A DNA stretch of 64,000 nt from Flavobacterium sp. UBA6135 (GCF_002428305.1 NZ_DIVJ01000014.1:1-64000); one strand, 5' to 3'. Positions 17,316 to 25,073 are shown, counted from the stretch's first letter. A program made the numbers and translations. The notes: generated from the sequence alone by a model not told the origin.

Positions 17316-18296
17316 CTATTTATTAAAATCTTCGTGATTATCTATAAATGTTATTTTTCGTGTAGGAGCGGTATTTACCCGTAAATCAAAGATATCAAAT
17401 CGGTTGTAATGTCCCAAAATATCGTGCATTTGTTTAGGTTGGATGCATTTTTCCAAATCAATATCGGCATACACAATTCCTTCGTCATCAATCAAAGGTT
17501 CGCCAACAACAGCTCCGTTTGGACCAATAATTCCTGAAAATGCCGAATTTTTTCGAGTCAATAACTCCTCAATATTAGGAACATCGGGTTTTAAAACATC
17601 CATAATTTCTTTTGAAATCGTAGAACACGAAACAACGGTGAATAATTTCCCTTCAAACGAATGAGCAGCGGCACGAATTTTAATGGCTTCCGCCATATTG
17701 TAGTCAGGTGGAGCAACTGGAAGTGAAATGTAATTGGCAATGTGAATTAATTCGCCTTGCGATAATAACGTAAATCGGGCTAAAGTGTTTGTGTTTTCGC
17801 CACAAGCTAATGTTCCGATTGGACCGATTTCGGTTTTATAAACTTTTAAAGACGAACCGTCACCGCTTGACCACGTTAGTTTTTCTGCCCAAGTTGGGAC
17901 TAACTTTCGGTGTTTTCCGATCAGCGTTCCGGTGTTATCGATGATGAGATTGGTATTGTAAATTTCGCCATAACTATCGCCACGTTCGTTAATTCCGATG
18001 ACCACGTGCATATTGAAATCTTTTGCAGCTTGGAATAACGGTTTCATCGACTCATCGGTAATAGCGACTGAATTTTTATATAATTGCTCGTACCATTTAC
18101 TGCCTTGCACGGGTGTCATAATCCAGTTCCAATACGGATATCCGGCAATGAAAACTTCCGGAAATGCAATTAATTGAGCTCCGTTTGAACTGGCTTCTTT
18201 GATGAAAGAAATCGCTTTTTCAATGGTTTTATCAACGTTTAAAAAAACAGGAGAGGTTTGAACGGCGGCGGCTTTGAATTTGTGGAATTGAATCAT
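17316..18296 (-). CDS. Nitrilase-superfamily C-N hydrolase
   Basis: This 326-residue protein (ATG at 18296; an upstream in-frame start would add seven residues) has the complete nitrilase catalytic set: Glu47 (FPEVFIAGYP), Lys131 (GKHRKLVPTW), the second Glu138, and the nucleophile Cys165 in TLACGENTNTLARF. The CGEN nucleophile context and PYWNW segment are those of the nitrilase branch, which hydrolyses nitriles to acids and ammonia, but members of this superfamily also hydrolyse amides. In the cluster it could release the aromatic acid from an aryl nitrile. If the pathway runs on anthranilate it could remove ammonia from a maleamate-type intermediate. The sequence alone cannot decide. It sits between the thioesterase and ring-cleavage genes, which favours an integrated catabolic role. 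Confidence 0.85.
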   Translation of the reverse strand: MIQFHKFKAAAVQTSPVFLNVDKTIEKAISFIKEASSNGAQLIAFPEVFIAGYPYWNWIMTPVQGSKWYEQLYKNSVAITDESMKPLFQAAKDFNMHVVIGINERGDSYGEIYNTNLIIDNTGTLIGKHRKLVPTWAEKLTWSSGDGSSLKVYKTEIGPIGTLACGENTNTLARFTLLSQGELIHIANYISLPVAPPDYNMAEAIKIRAAAHSFEGKLFTVVSCSTISKEIMDVLKPDVPNIEELLTRKNSAFSGIIGPNGAVVGEPLIDDEGIVYADIDLEKCIQPKQMHDILGHYNRFDIFDLRVNTAPTRKITFIDNHEDFNK

Positions 18297-18311
18297 AATT
18301 AATATTTTTTT

Positions 18312-18388
18312 GAACACAGATTTAAGAAATTTTAAAAATTTGAATAATTGTATTTTTCTGATTTCTCTAATTTTTCAAATCCGTGTTC
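18312..18388. repeat. Inverted repeat between thioesterase and C-N hydrolase genes
   Basis: GAACACAGATTT (18312-18323) pairs with AAATCCGTGTTC (18377-18388), 11 of 12 matching, around an AT-rich core. The right-hand word recurs in degenerate form near 23770-23783 upstream of the hydroxylase gene, so it is dispersed. Confidence 0.65.
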
Positions 18389-18393
18389 CCATT

Positions 18394-18816
18394 TTATATT
18401 TTAAAATTTGAAATTTTCTCCTTCATTTCCTCCGAAAAACCTTCTGCTTTGATTTTTTCACGGTCTTCGGCGATTTTTACGTTAACGAGGGTTACTTCGC
18501 CGTCTAAAACGGTTACTTCATTTTCATTAACGAATTGAAATCCGCATAAAACGGAAGCAAAACCAATGTCTTTTACCCATAATTTTTTGGTTAAGACTTC
18601 TCCCAATCGAGCAGGGTTTTTAAACTGTATCTTCAAATCTACCGTTGGAATACCATTTGTTTCGTGCATTTTAGAAAACGGTCGGTCTAGTGCTTCTTCA
18701 AACCAATCTTCTACTAAATCATTGAGCATTTCCAAAAATCTTGGATAGAACACAATGCCTGCGTAGTCGATATGTTTGAATTTTATTTTTTCTAGTTTGG
18801 TGAAAGTTTTATTCAT
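18394..18816 (-). CDS. 4-hydroxybenzoyl-CoA-type thioesterase (hot-dog fold)
   Basis: The 140-residue protein is a 4HBT-type hot-dog thioesterase. The start ATG at 18816 puts the conserved HIDYAGIVFYPRF motif at residues 15-27, with Asp17 in the position of the catalytic Asp17 of Pseudomonas 4-hydroxybenzoyl-CoA thioesterase; an upstream in-frame ATG would add eleven residues. The enzyme should hydrolyse the hydroxylated aryl-CoA (gentisyl-CoA or 5-hydroxyanthraniloyl-CoA) to the free acid for ring cleavage. Its place between the aryl-CoA ligase and the later pathway genes fits this. The chain length is typical for the family. Confidence 0.87.
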   Translation of the reverse strand: MNKTFTKLEKIKFKHIDYAGIVFYPRFLEMLNDLVEDWFEEALDRPFSKMHETNGIPTVDLKIQFKNPARLGEVLTKKLWVKDIGFASVLCGFQFVNENEVTVLDGEVTLVNVKIAEDREKIKAEGFSEEMKEKISNFKI

Positions 18817-18834
18817 AGTTATATGTTTTTCTTT

Positions 18835-18884
18835 GCCACGAATTTTCACGAATTTAATTTGTGTAAATTAGTGTAATTCGTGGC
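18835..18884. repeat. GCCACGAATT inverted repeat
   Basis: GCCACGAATT (18835-18844) and AATTCGTGGC (18875-18884) form perfect 10-bp arms around CACGAATT-type words. The right arm reaches one base into the stop codon of the CoA ligase gene. It belongs to the same family as the tract at 1530-1600. Confidence 0.75.
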
Positions 18885-20476
18885 TACTTTAATTTAAACC
18901 GCTGTATTTTTCCCGTCTCCGTTTTCGGCAAAGCCTCTATAAAATAAATCACTCTTGGATATTTATATGGAGCAGCTACTTCTTTGAACCAGTGCTGAAT
19001 ATGGTTTTTCATGTTATCTGTCGCTTTAGATACATCTTTTAGAACAATATGAGCACAAACCAACATCCCACGTTCGTCATCGGGTAAACCTACCACGGCA
19101 CATTCCAGAATTTCTTCGTGGGTTAAAAGTACGGATTCTACTTCAATTGCCGCAATATTATAACCGGAAGAAATGATCATATCATCACCTCGGGCTACAA
19201 ACCAAAAGTAACCGTCTTCGTCTTGTTTGAAAATATCTCCGGTGATATTCCAACCGTTTTGCACGTATTCTTGTTGTTTTTCTATTCGATTTAGGTATTT
19301 ACAACCTGTAATTCCTCGAACGGCTAAACGTCCGGGTTGGTTGGTTGAAACATCATTTCCATTTGCATCAATAATTTTCGCTTCATAACCAGTGATAGCC
19401 AAACCGGTTGATCCCGGTTTCATATTCTCTTCATTAGATGAAATGAAAATATGTAACATTTCGGTTGCTCCAATACCATCGATGATTTTTAATCCAGTGG
19501 CGTTGTACCAATCTTCCCAAACCTTTAATGGTAAGGTTTCTCCCGCAGAGACACATTTGCGTAAGCTTGAAATGTCATAATCCTTGACTTTAGTCGTAAT
19601 AATTCGCCAAGCAGTAGGAGCGGTAAAACAAATCGTGATTTTATGTTCCTGAATGGCTTGCAATAAAACATCCGGCGTTGGTTTTTCTATTAAAAATGTG
19701 GAAGCACCAAAATACAACGGAAATAAAACTAATCCACCTAAACCAAAGGTAAAACCGATTGGCGGACTTCCGGTAAATATATCATTTGCGGTTGGTTGAA
19801 GTGAATAGGTTGGAAATGCTTCACAAATATTCAAAATATCTTTATGATAATGAGCCGTCATTTTGGGTAATCCTGTTGTGCCGGAAGTAAAACCAATTAA
19901 GGCAACACTATCTGATTTGGAATGAAAATTAGTAAATGTTTTGTATTTATTAATCATCAGATTTTCCAATTCGGAAGTGCCGCTTTCTGAACCACAAAAT
20001 TTGCAGATTCTTTTCAGAAAATCGGAATCCACCAAATCCATTTCACTTTCTAAAGCGATATCGCAAAACACGTGCGATATTTCGGCACATTCAATGATTG
20101 TTTTTAGTTCTTTTGAACGTAATAATGGCATCGTAGCCACTACAATTCCGCCTGCTTTCAGAATTCCGAACCACAACGCAACCATCATCGGATTATTGGC
20201 AGAACGAATCAGCACACGATTTCCGGATTGTAAACCTAAATCATCGACTAAAACATTAGCAATTTGATTGGCTTTTTCAAATAAATCCTGATACGACCAC
20301 GTCTTTTTGAAAGTACGCAGACAAGGAGCATTTCCGTTACCGTTTTTAATGTGAGAATCTAATAGACGTTCGACACAATTGAGCATTTCATTTTCGTACA
20401 AACCAGGTAAATAGGTAGGTTGCAAGTCGATGCTTGGTAGGGAATCGTGAGCGAAATTATCATCAAAATGTTTCAT
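18884..20476 (-). CDS. Aryl-CoA ligase (benzoate-CoA ligase family)
   Basis: This 530-residue ANL-superfamily enzyme has the P-loop-like GFTSGTTGLPKM motif, the GIGATEM motif, the TGDIFKQDEDGYFWFVARGDD hinge region with the adenosine-ribose aspartate, and the C-terminal catalytic lysine in PKTETGKIQRFKLK. The order and spacing match benzoate/2-aminobenzoate-CoA ligases. It should activate an aromatic acid to its CoA ester with ATP, feeding the fused hydroxylase encoded upstream. Its ATG lies three bases after the stop of the KilA-N gene (TAATAAATG), so the two are translated from one message. Salicylate and anthranilate are the best candidate substrates given the rest of the cluster; side-chain specificity cannot be read from sequence by eye. 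Confidence 0.88.
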   Translation of the reverse strand: MKHFDDNFAHDSLPSIDLQPTYLPGLYENEMLNCVERLLDSHIKNGNGNAPCLRTFKKTWSYQDLFEKANQIANVLVDDLGLQSGNRVLIRSANNPMMVALWFGILKAGGIVVATMPLLRSKELKTIIECAEISHVFCDIALESEMDLVDSDFLKRICKFCGSESGTSELENLMINKYKTFTNFHSKSDSVALIGFTSGTTGLPKMTAHYHKDILNICEAFPTYSLQPTANDIFTGSPPIGFTFGLGGLVLFPLYFGASTFLIEKPTPDVLLQAIQEHKITICFTAPTAWRIITTKVKDYDISSLRKCVSAGETLPLKVWEDWYNATGLKIIDGIGATEMLHIFISSNEENMKPGSTGLAITGYEAKIIDANGNDVSTNQPGRLAVRGITGCKYLNRIEKQQEYVQNGWNITGDIFKQDEDGYFWFVARGDDMIISSGYNIAAIEVESVLLTHEEILECAVVGLPDDERGMLVCAHIVLKDVSKATDNMKNHIQHWFKEVAAPYKYPRVIYFIEALPKTETGKIQRFKLK

Positions 20477-20479
20477 TTA

Positions 20480-21304
20480 TTACTCTTTAAGTTTTTTTAT
20501 TTCCTTGGAACGAACTAGAGATTTCATTTGAGTAATAGCAACTTTATTAAGTTGTATAAGTCGTTCACCTTGTGACAGACCTTGTTGAATAAGAAGTGCA
20601 TTTATACTCTCCAAATTACTTAAGACTACTAATTGCTCCAAAGTGGCAAAATCTCGAATATTTCCTTTTTGAGTCGAATTATTTTCTCTCCATTCTTTTG
20701 CTGTAATTCCAAATAATGCTACATTAAGTAAATCAGCCTCATTAGCATACACAAAAGATGTCTGTTGTTTAGTAATTTCAACTGGTATTAGGTTTTCTTT
20801 AATTGCATCAGTATGAATATGATAATTAATTTTTGAAATTGTACGTTGTAAATTCCATTCTAAATTTAAGCTGTCGTTTTCGTTTTCTTTTAATCGTTGG
20901 AATTCTTTGATTAAGTATAATTTAAATTCAGGACTTAACCAACTACCAAACTCAAAAGCTAAGTCTTTGTGTGCATACGTTCCTCCGCCATACCTGCCTG
21001 ATTTTGAATAAATACCGATTGCATTTGTTGCTTCAACCCATTTTTTTGGTGTTAAGTGAAAAGAATTTAAACCGGCTTCCTTTTTAAAGGTCTCGAATTC
21101 GCCACCTTTAAAATTTGGATTGTGTATTTGTTCCCAAATACCTAAAAACTCCAACGTATTTCTGTTTCGCATCCAGCTGTAAATAAGGTCATCACCACCA
21201 AATTTTACTGTCATATCTGTCAACGAAATATAATCATCATTATCTTTTGAGGTAATGGTAATTTCAAATCCTTGAACTTCTATTTTAGATTTTTTTTCTT
21301 TCAT
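20480..21304 (-). CDS. KilA-N domain protein embedded in the aromatic operon
   Basis: This 274-residue protein has an N-terminal KilA-N DNA-binding domain (about residues 10-135), seen in DDYISLTDMTVKF, IYSWMRNRNTLEFLGIWEQ and the SGRYGGGTYAHKDLAFEFGSW segment. The C-terminal half has a helical region (KEFQRLKENENDSLNLEW) and a globular part ending in KSLVRSKEIKKLKE. KilA-N domains come from phages and large DNA viruses, and such proteins are widespread as solitary bacterial genes of unknown role. Here it lies between the hydroxylase (48 bp upstream) and the CoA ligase (3 bp downstream), so it is cotranscribed. It could be a cargo gene or an operon-specific DNA-binding protein. It is preceded by the CTCAG satellite listed at 21305-21345. 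Confidence 0.83.
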   Translation of the reverse strand: MKEKKSKIEVQGFEITITSKDNDDYISLTDMTVKFGGDDLIYSWMRNRNTLEFLGIWEQIHNPNFKGGEFETFKKEAGLNSFHLTPKKWVEATNAIGIYSKSGRYGGGTYAHKDLAFEFGSWLSPEFKLYLIKEFQRLKENENDSLNLEWNLQRTISKINYHIHTDAIKENLIPVEITKQQTSFVYANEADLLNVALFGITAKEWRENNSTQKGNIRDFATLEQLVVLSNLESINALLIQQGLSQGERLIQLNKVAITQMKSLVRSKEIKKLKE

Positions 21305-21345
21305 TTTCTGAGTTACTGAGTTGCTGAGAAACTGAGTTGCTGAGA
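21305..21345. repeat. AACTCAGN satellite upstream of the KilA-N gene
   Basis: Read on the minus strand, the 48 bp before the KilA-N start codon are iterations of CTCAGCAA and CTCAGTAA. The same 8-bp satellite lies before the symporter gene at 26898-26925 and before the acyl-CoA synthetase gene at 32043-32135. Confidence 0.75.
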
Positions 21346-21352
21346 TTATAAA

Positions 21353-23737
21353 TTAGTCTTTTTTATTGCTTTTTGGTTTTAAAGTTTTCTTCATTCCTTC
21401 AACTTGCTTCCGTTCAGCTGCTTTCAACGGATATAAATGTGAACTTCCCATTTTATATTGAACCGGAATGTTATTTGCCTGCACATTTTCATACGCTTGA
21501 GCATTTCTAACAAAATTCGCATCTGCTAATAAAGGTCGGCCTAATGCCACTAAATCAGCTCTTCCGTTCAAAATGATGGTGTTAATTTGATCAATGTCTT
21601 GGATAAATCCGGCGGTTATGGTGGGAATATGAACCGTATTTCGAACCAAATCAGAAAAAGGTGTTTGCCACATTCTTCCCATTTGTGGTTTTTGATGTTC
21701 AACGGTATTTCCGGTTGAAACGTTGATGATATCTGCTCCGGCTGATTTGAAAGTATTGGCGATATAAATAACATCTTCTTCCGAAATACCATTTACTGCC
21801 CAATCTGAAGCGGAAATTCGAACTGACATTGGTTTTTGTTGCGGAAAAACGTTTCGCATTTCATTAAACACTCGCAATGGAAATTTAATTCGGTTTTCAA
21901 TACTTCCGCCAAATTCATCCGTTCGCGTATTTGTCAAAGGAGATAAAAACGAAGCTAATAAAAATCCGTGATGTCCTTGTAATTCAATCATATCAAAACC
22001 GGCTTGTTCTGCATTTTTGGTGGCTTGAACAAATTCAGCAGTGATTTTATCCATGTCTTCCAAACTCATTTCTTTTGGCGTTGCCATGTTGGAATGGAAT
22101 GGAATAGGAGAGGCGGAAAGCAATTCCCAAGCCTGATCAATCGGTTCATTTTGACCTTCCCAAGGTTTTTTAATTGCACCTTTTCTTCCTGAATGTCCGA
22201 GTTGAATCCCGATTTTAGTAGATGTATTTTGATGAATGAAATCAGTAACTTTTTTCCATTCAATAATCTGATTTTCATCATAAATACCGGCACAACCTAA
22301 AGTGATACGTCCATTTGGAGAAACGGCAGTCATTTCAGTTAAAATCAATCCAACACCTCCGGTTGCTCGACTTCCATAATGAACTAAATGCCAATTAGTA
22401 ACCAAACCGTTATCGGCTGAATATTGTCCCATCGGAGCCATTACAATTCGGTTAGAAAGTTCTAAATCTCTTAATTTGAAAGTTGAAAAAGCCGCTGATT
22501 TTGAGTTGGGAGTTGGGAGTTGGGAGTTGGGAGATTCTGAAACAAGTTCAGAATGACAGTTGTTCAAAGTATTGAATTCATTCAGAACTTTATTTGTAAA
22601 CGATTTATCTCGAATTTGAAGATTTTCAAACGTCACTTTTTTAGAACGCGTCATGCAACCAAACGCAAATTGATAGAAGGGATGTTGCATGTGTCTATCC
22701 ATATTTTCGAACCAATCTAATGAAACCAAAGCGGCATACTGAATCATTTCCACTGTATTTCTTCGGGTTTTGTCGTATTGTTCAAAAGCAGCTTTTACAT
22801 TCTTTGGATTGGCAATAACTGCATCGGATAATCCAATTGCTGAATCCATCGCTAATTTTGTTCCGGAACCAATAGAGTAGTGGGCCGTTGCTTTGGCATC
22901 GCCTAATAAAACAATGTTGTTATGTGACCATTTTTCATTGGTTACATGAGGAAATTGTCGCCAGTGTGATTTGTTGGAAATTAATGGATGTCCGTCTAAT
23001 TCATCTTTGAAAATTTCAGCAATTTTTTGAATGGTATCTTCTTCGTTGGTGACTTCAAAACCAATGTTTTGCCAAGTTTGTTCTGAACATTCAAAAATCC
23101 ACGTACTCATTCCTTCTTCATATTGATAGGTATGAGCGACAATGGTTCCGAAAGGTGTTGTTCTGAAAAAATAGGTAAAAGCATCCAACGGTTTTGTGGA
23201 ACCCATCCACACAAAACGATTTTTCATCATTTTAATTTTCGTGCCAAACTGATCTTGGTATTGTGTTCGAATGGCACTTCCAATCCCATCACAAGCCACA
23301 ATAATATCTGAATCAGCAAATTGACTTAAATCATCCACATTTTGTTGAAAATGCAAGTTGACACCTTCTTCACGGCAACGTTGGTGCAATAATTTCAATA
23401 ACGTTTTTCGGGAACAACCACAAAATCCGTTACCTGAACTGTTCACGGTTTCTCCGTCACGAGCGACAATAATATCATCCCAATAGGCAAATTCACTGCG
23501 AATCAGTTCATAGGATTTTAAATCCCGCATTAAAAACTCGCTTAATGTTTCATCTGAGAAAACTACGCCAAAACCGAAACTATCCTCGGGTTTATTGCGT
23601 TCATAAACATCAATTTGGCAATTGGGCATTGCTTTTTTGGTTAATATGGAAAAGTAGAGTCCGCCTGGGCCGCCACCGATTACTGTTATTTTTAGCCCCC
23701 TAACCCCCGAAGGGGGAATTATTGTACTCATTGTCAT
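21353..23737 (-). CDS. Bifunctional aryl-CoA 5-hydroxylase / OYE-type reductase
   Basis: This 794-residue fusion has an N-terminal FAD monooxygenase (about 15-390) with the GGGPGGL dinucleotide motif near residue 21, the DGIGSAIR motif and the late GDAKATAHYSIGSG motif. A C-terminal old-yellow-enzyme FMN reductase domain (about 416-780) follows, with VMAPMGQYSADNG, GIQLGHSGRKG, GHHGFLLASFLSPLTN and the ALGRPLLAD phosphate loop. This is the layout of 2-aminobenzoyl-CoA monooxygenase/reductase and of proteins named salicylyl-CoA 5-hydroxylase. Two oddities: residues 8-15 are encoded by a palindromic repeat (23696-23716), and the linker near 393-413 (CHSELVSESPNSQLPTPNSK) by a dispersed repeat plus a 7-bp satellite. 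The ATGs at 23737 and 23731 are both possible starts. Salicylyl-CoA and anthraniloyl-CoA are the leading substrates. Confidence 0.88.
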   Translation of the reverse strand: MTMSTIIPPSGVRGLKITVIGGGPGGLYFSILTKKAMPNCQIDVYERNKPEDSFGFGVVFSDETLSEFLMRDLKSYELIRSEFAYWDDIIVARDGETVNSSGNGFCGCSRKTLLKLLHQRCREEGVNLHFQQNVDDLSQFADSDIIVACDGIGSAIRTQYQDQFGTKIKMMKNRFVWMGSTKPLDAFTYFFRTTPFGTIVAHTYQYEEGMSTWIFECSEQTWQNIGFEVTNEEDTIQKIAEIFKDELDGHPLISNKSHWRQFPHVTNEKWSHNNIVLLGDAKATAHYSIGSGTKLAMDSAIGLSDAVIANPKNVKAAFEQYDKTRRNTVEMIQYAALVSLDWFENMDRHMQHPFYQFAFGCMTRSKKVTFENLQIRDKSFTNKVLNEFNTLNNCHSELVSESPNSQLPTPNSKSAAFSTFKLRDLELSNRIVMAPMGQYSADNGLVTNWHLVHYGSRATGGVGLILTEMTAVSPNGRITLGCAGIYDENQIIEWKKVTDFIHQNTSTKIGIQLGHSGRKGAIKKPWEGQNEPIDQAWELLSASPIPFHSNMATPKEMSLEDMDKITAEFVQATKNAEQAGFDMIELQGHHGFLLASFLSPLTNTRTDEFGGSIENRIKFPLRVFNEMRNVFPQQKPMSVRISASDWAVNGISEEDVIYIANTFKSAGADIINVSTGNTVEHQKPQMGRMWQTPFSDLVRNTVHIPTITAGFIQDIDQINTIILNGRADLVALGRPLLADANFVRNAQAYENVQANNIPVQYKMGSSHLYPLKAAERKQVEGMKKTLKPKSNKKD
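22502..22559. repeat. Dispersed repeat and 7-bp satellite forming an enzyme linker
   Basis: About four copies of GAGTTGG (22503-22533) are followed by a palindromic word ATTCTGAAACAAGTTCAGAAT (split here as ATTCTGAA, ACAAG, TTCAGAAT; 22534-22554). The tract is in frame in the linker between the monooxygenase and OYE domains, where it reads CHSELVSES followed by PNSQLPTPNSK. These are words normally found between genes in this phylum. Confidence 0.75.
23696..23716. repeat. CCCCC-TAA-CCCCC-GAA-GGGGG palindromic repeat inside an N-terminus
   Basis: This GC-rich word stands out in AT-rich DNA. It encodes the PPSGVRG stretch just ahead of the KITVIGGG strand of the fused hydroxylase. Related enzymes would be expected to start at that strand, so the repeat seems to have provided a new in-frame N-terminal extension. 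Confidence 0.7.
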
Positions 23738-23790
23738 TTAATTTATATTGTTTCAATTTCTCCAATTTTTAAAATCAGTGTTCCAAAATT

Positions 23791-24396
23791 TTACGCTCTT
23801 TTAATCGAAAAAAGTTCTCCCAACGTACTATAATTCGAACCTGCTAAACGAGCTACAGGTTTATAAACGTCTAAATTAATTCGGTTGTTTTCCATTAAAA
23901 TAGCATCGTCAATATGTATTATTTTTATTTTTCCGATGACAAGGCAAGCACCACCACCTTCGTTATTATCCATAAAATAATGATGAACCATTTCGCATTC
24001 CAAATGAATCGGACTTTCTTTGACACGTTTGGGTTTGATGAAAACAGCGTCAATAGGAGTAAGTCTAGCCAATTCAAATTCATCTATATCGGAAGCAACT
24101 GTGGCTGATGTAGCATTCATTTGTTCCACCACAGCTAACGTTGCTAAATTCACCACAAACTGTCCGTTTAGCAACACGTTGTTCAAAGTATCTTTATTTT
24201 TATTATTATCTCTGGCTGTGGAAAACATCACACAAGGAGGATTGTGGGACACCATATTGAAATAAGAAAAAGGAGCGAGGTTGTTGATTCCGTTAGCATC
24301 TACAGTTGAAATCCAGCCAATGGGTCTGGGGATGATTGTTCCGGTTAATAATTTATATAAAACAGAAGGATCTGTTTCATCAGTATTAAATTGCAT
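23791..24396 (-). CDS. Flavin reductase-family protein
   Basis: This 201-residue protein has the flavin_reduct (FMN-binding split-barrel) fold. It shows the N-terminal TGTIIPRPIGWISTVDANG, then NLAPFSYFNMVSHNPPCVMF for flavin binding, and KDTLNNVLLNGQFVVNLAT. Such proteins reduce FMN or FAD with NAD(P)H or act as flavin-binding oxidoreductases. It is the first gene of the minus-strand aromatic cluster, 53 bp before the fused hydroxylase, so supplying reduced flavin or acting on a pathway intermediate is plausible. The 257-bp gap upstream separates it from the divergent InsA-like gene and should hold the operon promoter, although I cannot identify a clean -7 box there. Confidence 0.85.
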   Translation of the reverse strand: MQFNTDETDPSVLYKLLTGTIIPRPIGWISTVDANGINNLAPFSYFNMVSHNPPCVMFSTARDNNKNKDTLNNVLLNGQFVVNLATLAVVEQMNATSATVASDIDEFELARLTPIDAVFIKPKRVKESPIHLECEMVHHYFMDNNEGGGACLVIGKIKIIHIDDAILMENNRINLDVYKPVARLAGSNYSTLGELFSIKRA

Positions 24397-24653
24397 AGTT
24401 AGTTTGTTGTTTCTACAAATTAAAGAAATTTGAAAGAATATTGTTGTTTAATAGCTACTAAAATTATCAACTTTTTGATGAATTATGTTTCAATTTACAG
24501 TAATTAGCTGTTACGTATGAATTTAATTAAAATTATGTTGTTTATAAATTTTAGCCAATAAAAATACATACTTCATAAATTTATTTAAAAAAAAGTAAAG
24601 AATCTGTTTTTAAATACTTGCTAATTTAATATATTTATGCAAATTTTTTATAT

Positions 24654-25073
24654 ATGGAGATTTTAGCGTGTCCGAAATGCCAAAACAATCAGTTAGTTAA
24701 AAGTGGTATTATCAAAGACAGACAAAGGTATTTATGCAAAAAATGCAACTATTATTTTACCGTTAATAAGATAGGTAAAAAGATAGATGATTACTATGTT
24801 ACGAAAGCATTGCAGTTGTATTTGGAAGGGTTGAGTTACCGTGAAATCGAACGCATCATAGGAGTTTCACATGTAACAGTGAGCAATTGGGTAAAAGAGT
24901 TTAAAATCAAAAAACCGGCTCACACCGATTATCATCCCACCTATAAGATATACAACCATTTAGAGTTGGTAGAATTCTTAAAAAACAAAGACCAACTCAA
25001 AGGAGCCGGAATGATTATTACGGAACTTGGAGACAAATTTATGCTTATAAAATGGGAACGTTTTAAAGATTAA
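24654..25073 (+). CDS. IS1 InsA-like zinc-ribbon/helix-turn-helix protein, probably domesticated
   Basis: The 139-residue protein resembles InsA of IS1-type elements. It has an N-terminal zinc ribbon with Cys6, Cys9, Cys28 and Cys31 (LACPKCQNN...RYLCKKC) and a helix-turn-helix at about 51-84 (LSYREIERIIGVSHVTVSNWV). A C-terminal tail of about 50 residues follows that I do not recognise. No InsB/DDE transposase frame, no terminal inverted repeats and no frameshift window follow it, so it is not a working insertion sequence. It stands alone 111 bp upstream of the acetate-uptake genes, on the same strand, and divergent from the aromatic cluster. A role as a transcriptional regulator derived from a transposase is a reasonable inference, untested here. 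Confidence 0.75.
   Translation: MEILACPKCQNNQLVKSGIIKDRQRYLCKKCNYYFTVNKIGKKIDDYYVTKALQLYLEGLSYREIERIIGVSHVTVSNWVKEFKIKKPAHTDYHPTYKIYNHLELVEFLKNKDQLKGAGMIITELGDKFMLIKWERFKD

Noticed and set aside
24654..25073. Active IS1-family insertion sequence
   Set aside because: Only the InsA-like part exists; no DDE transposase, ends or target duplication are visible.
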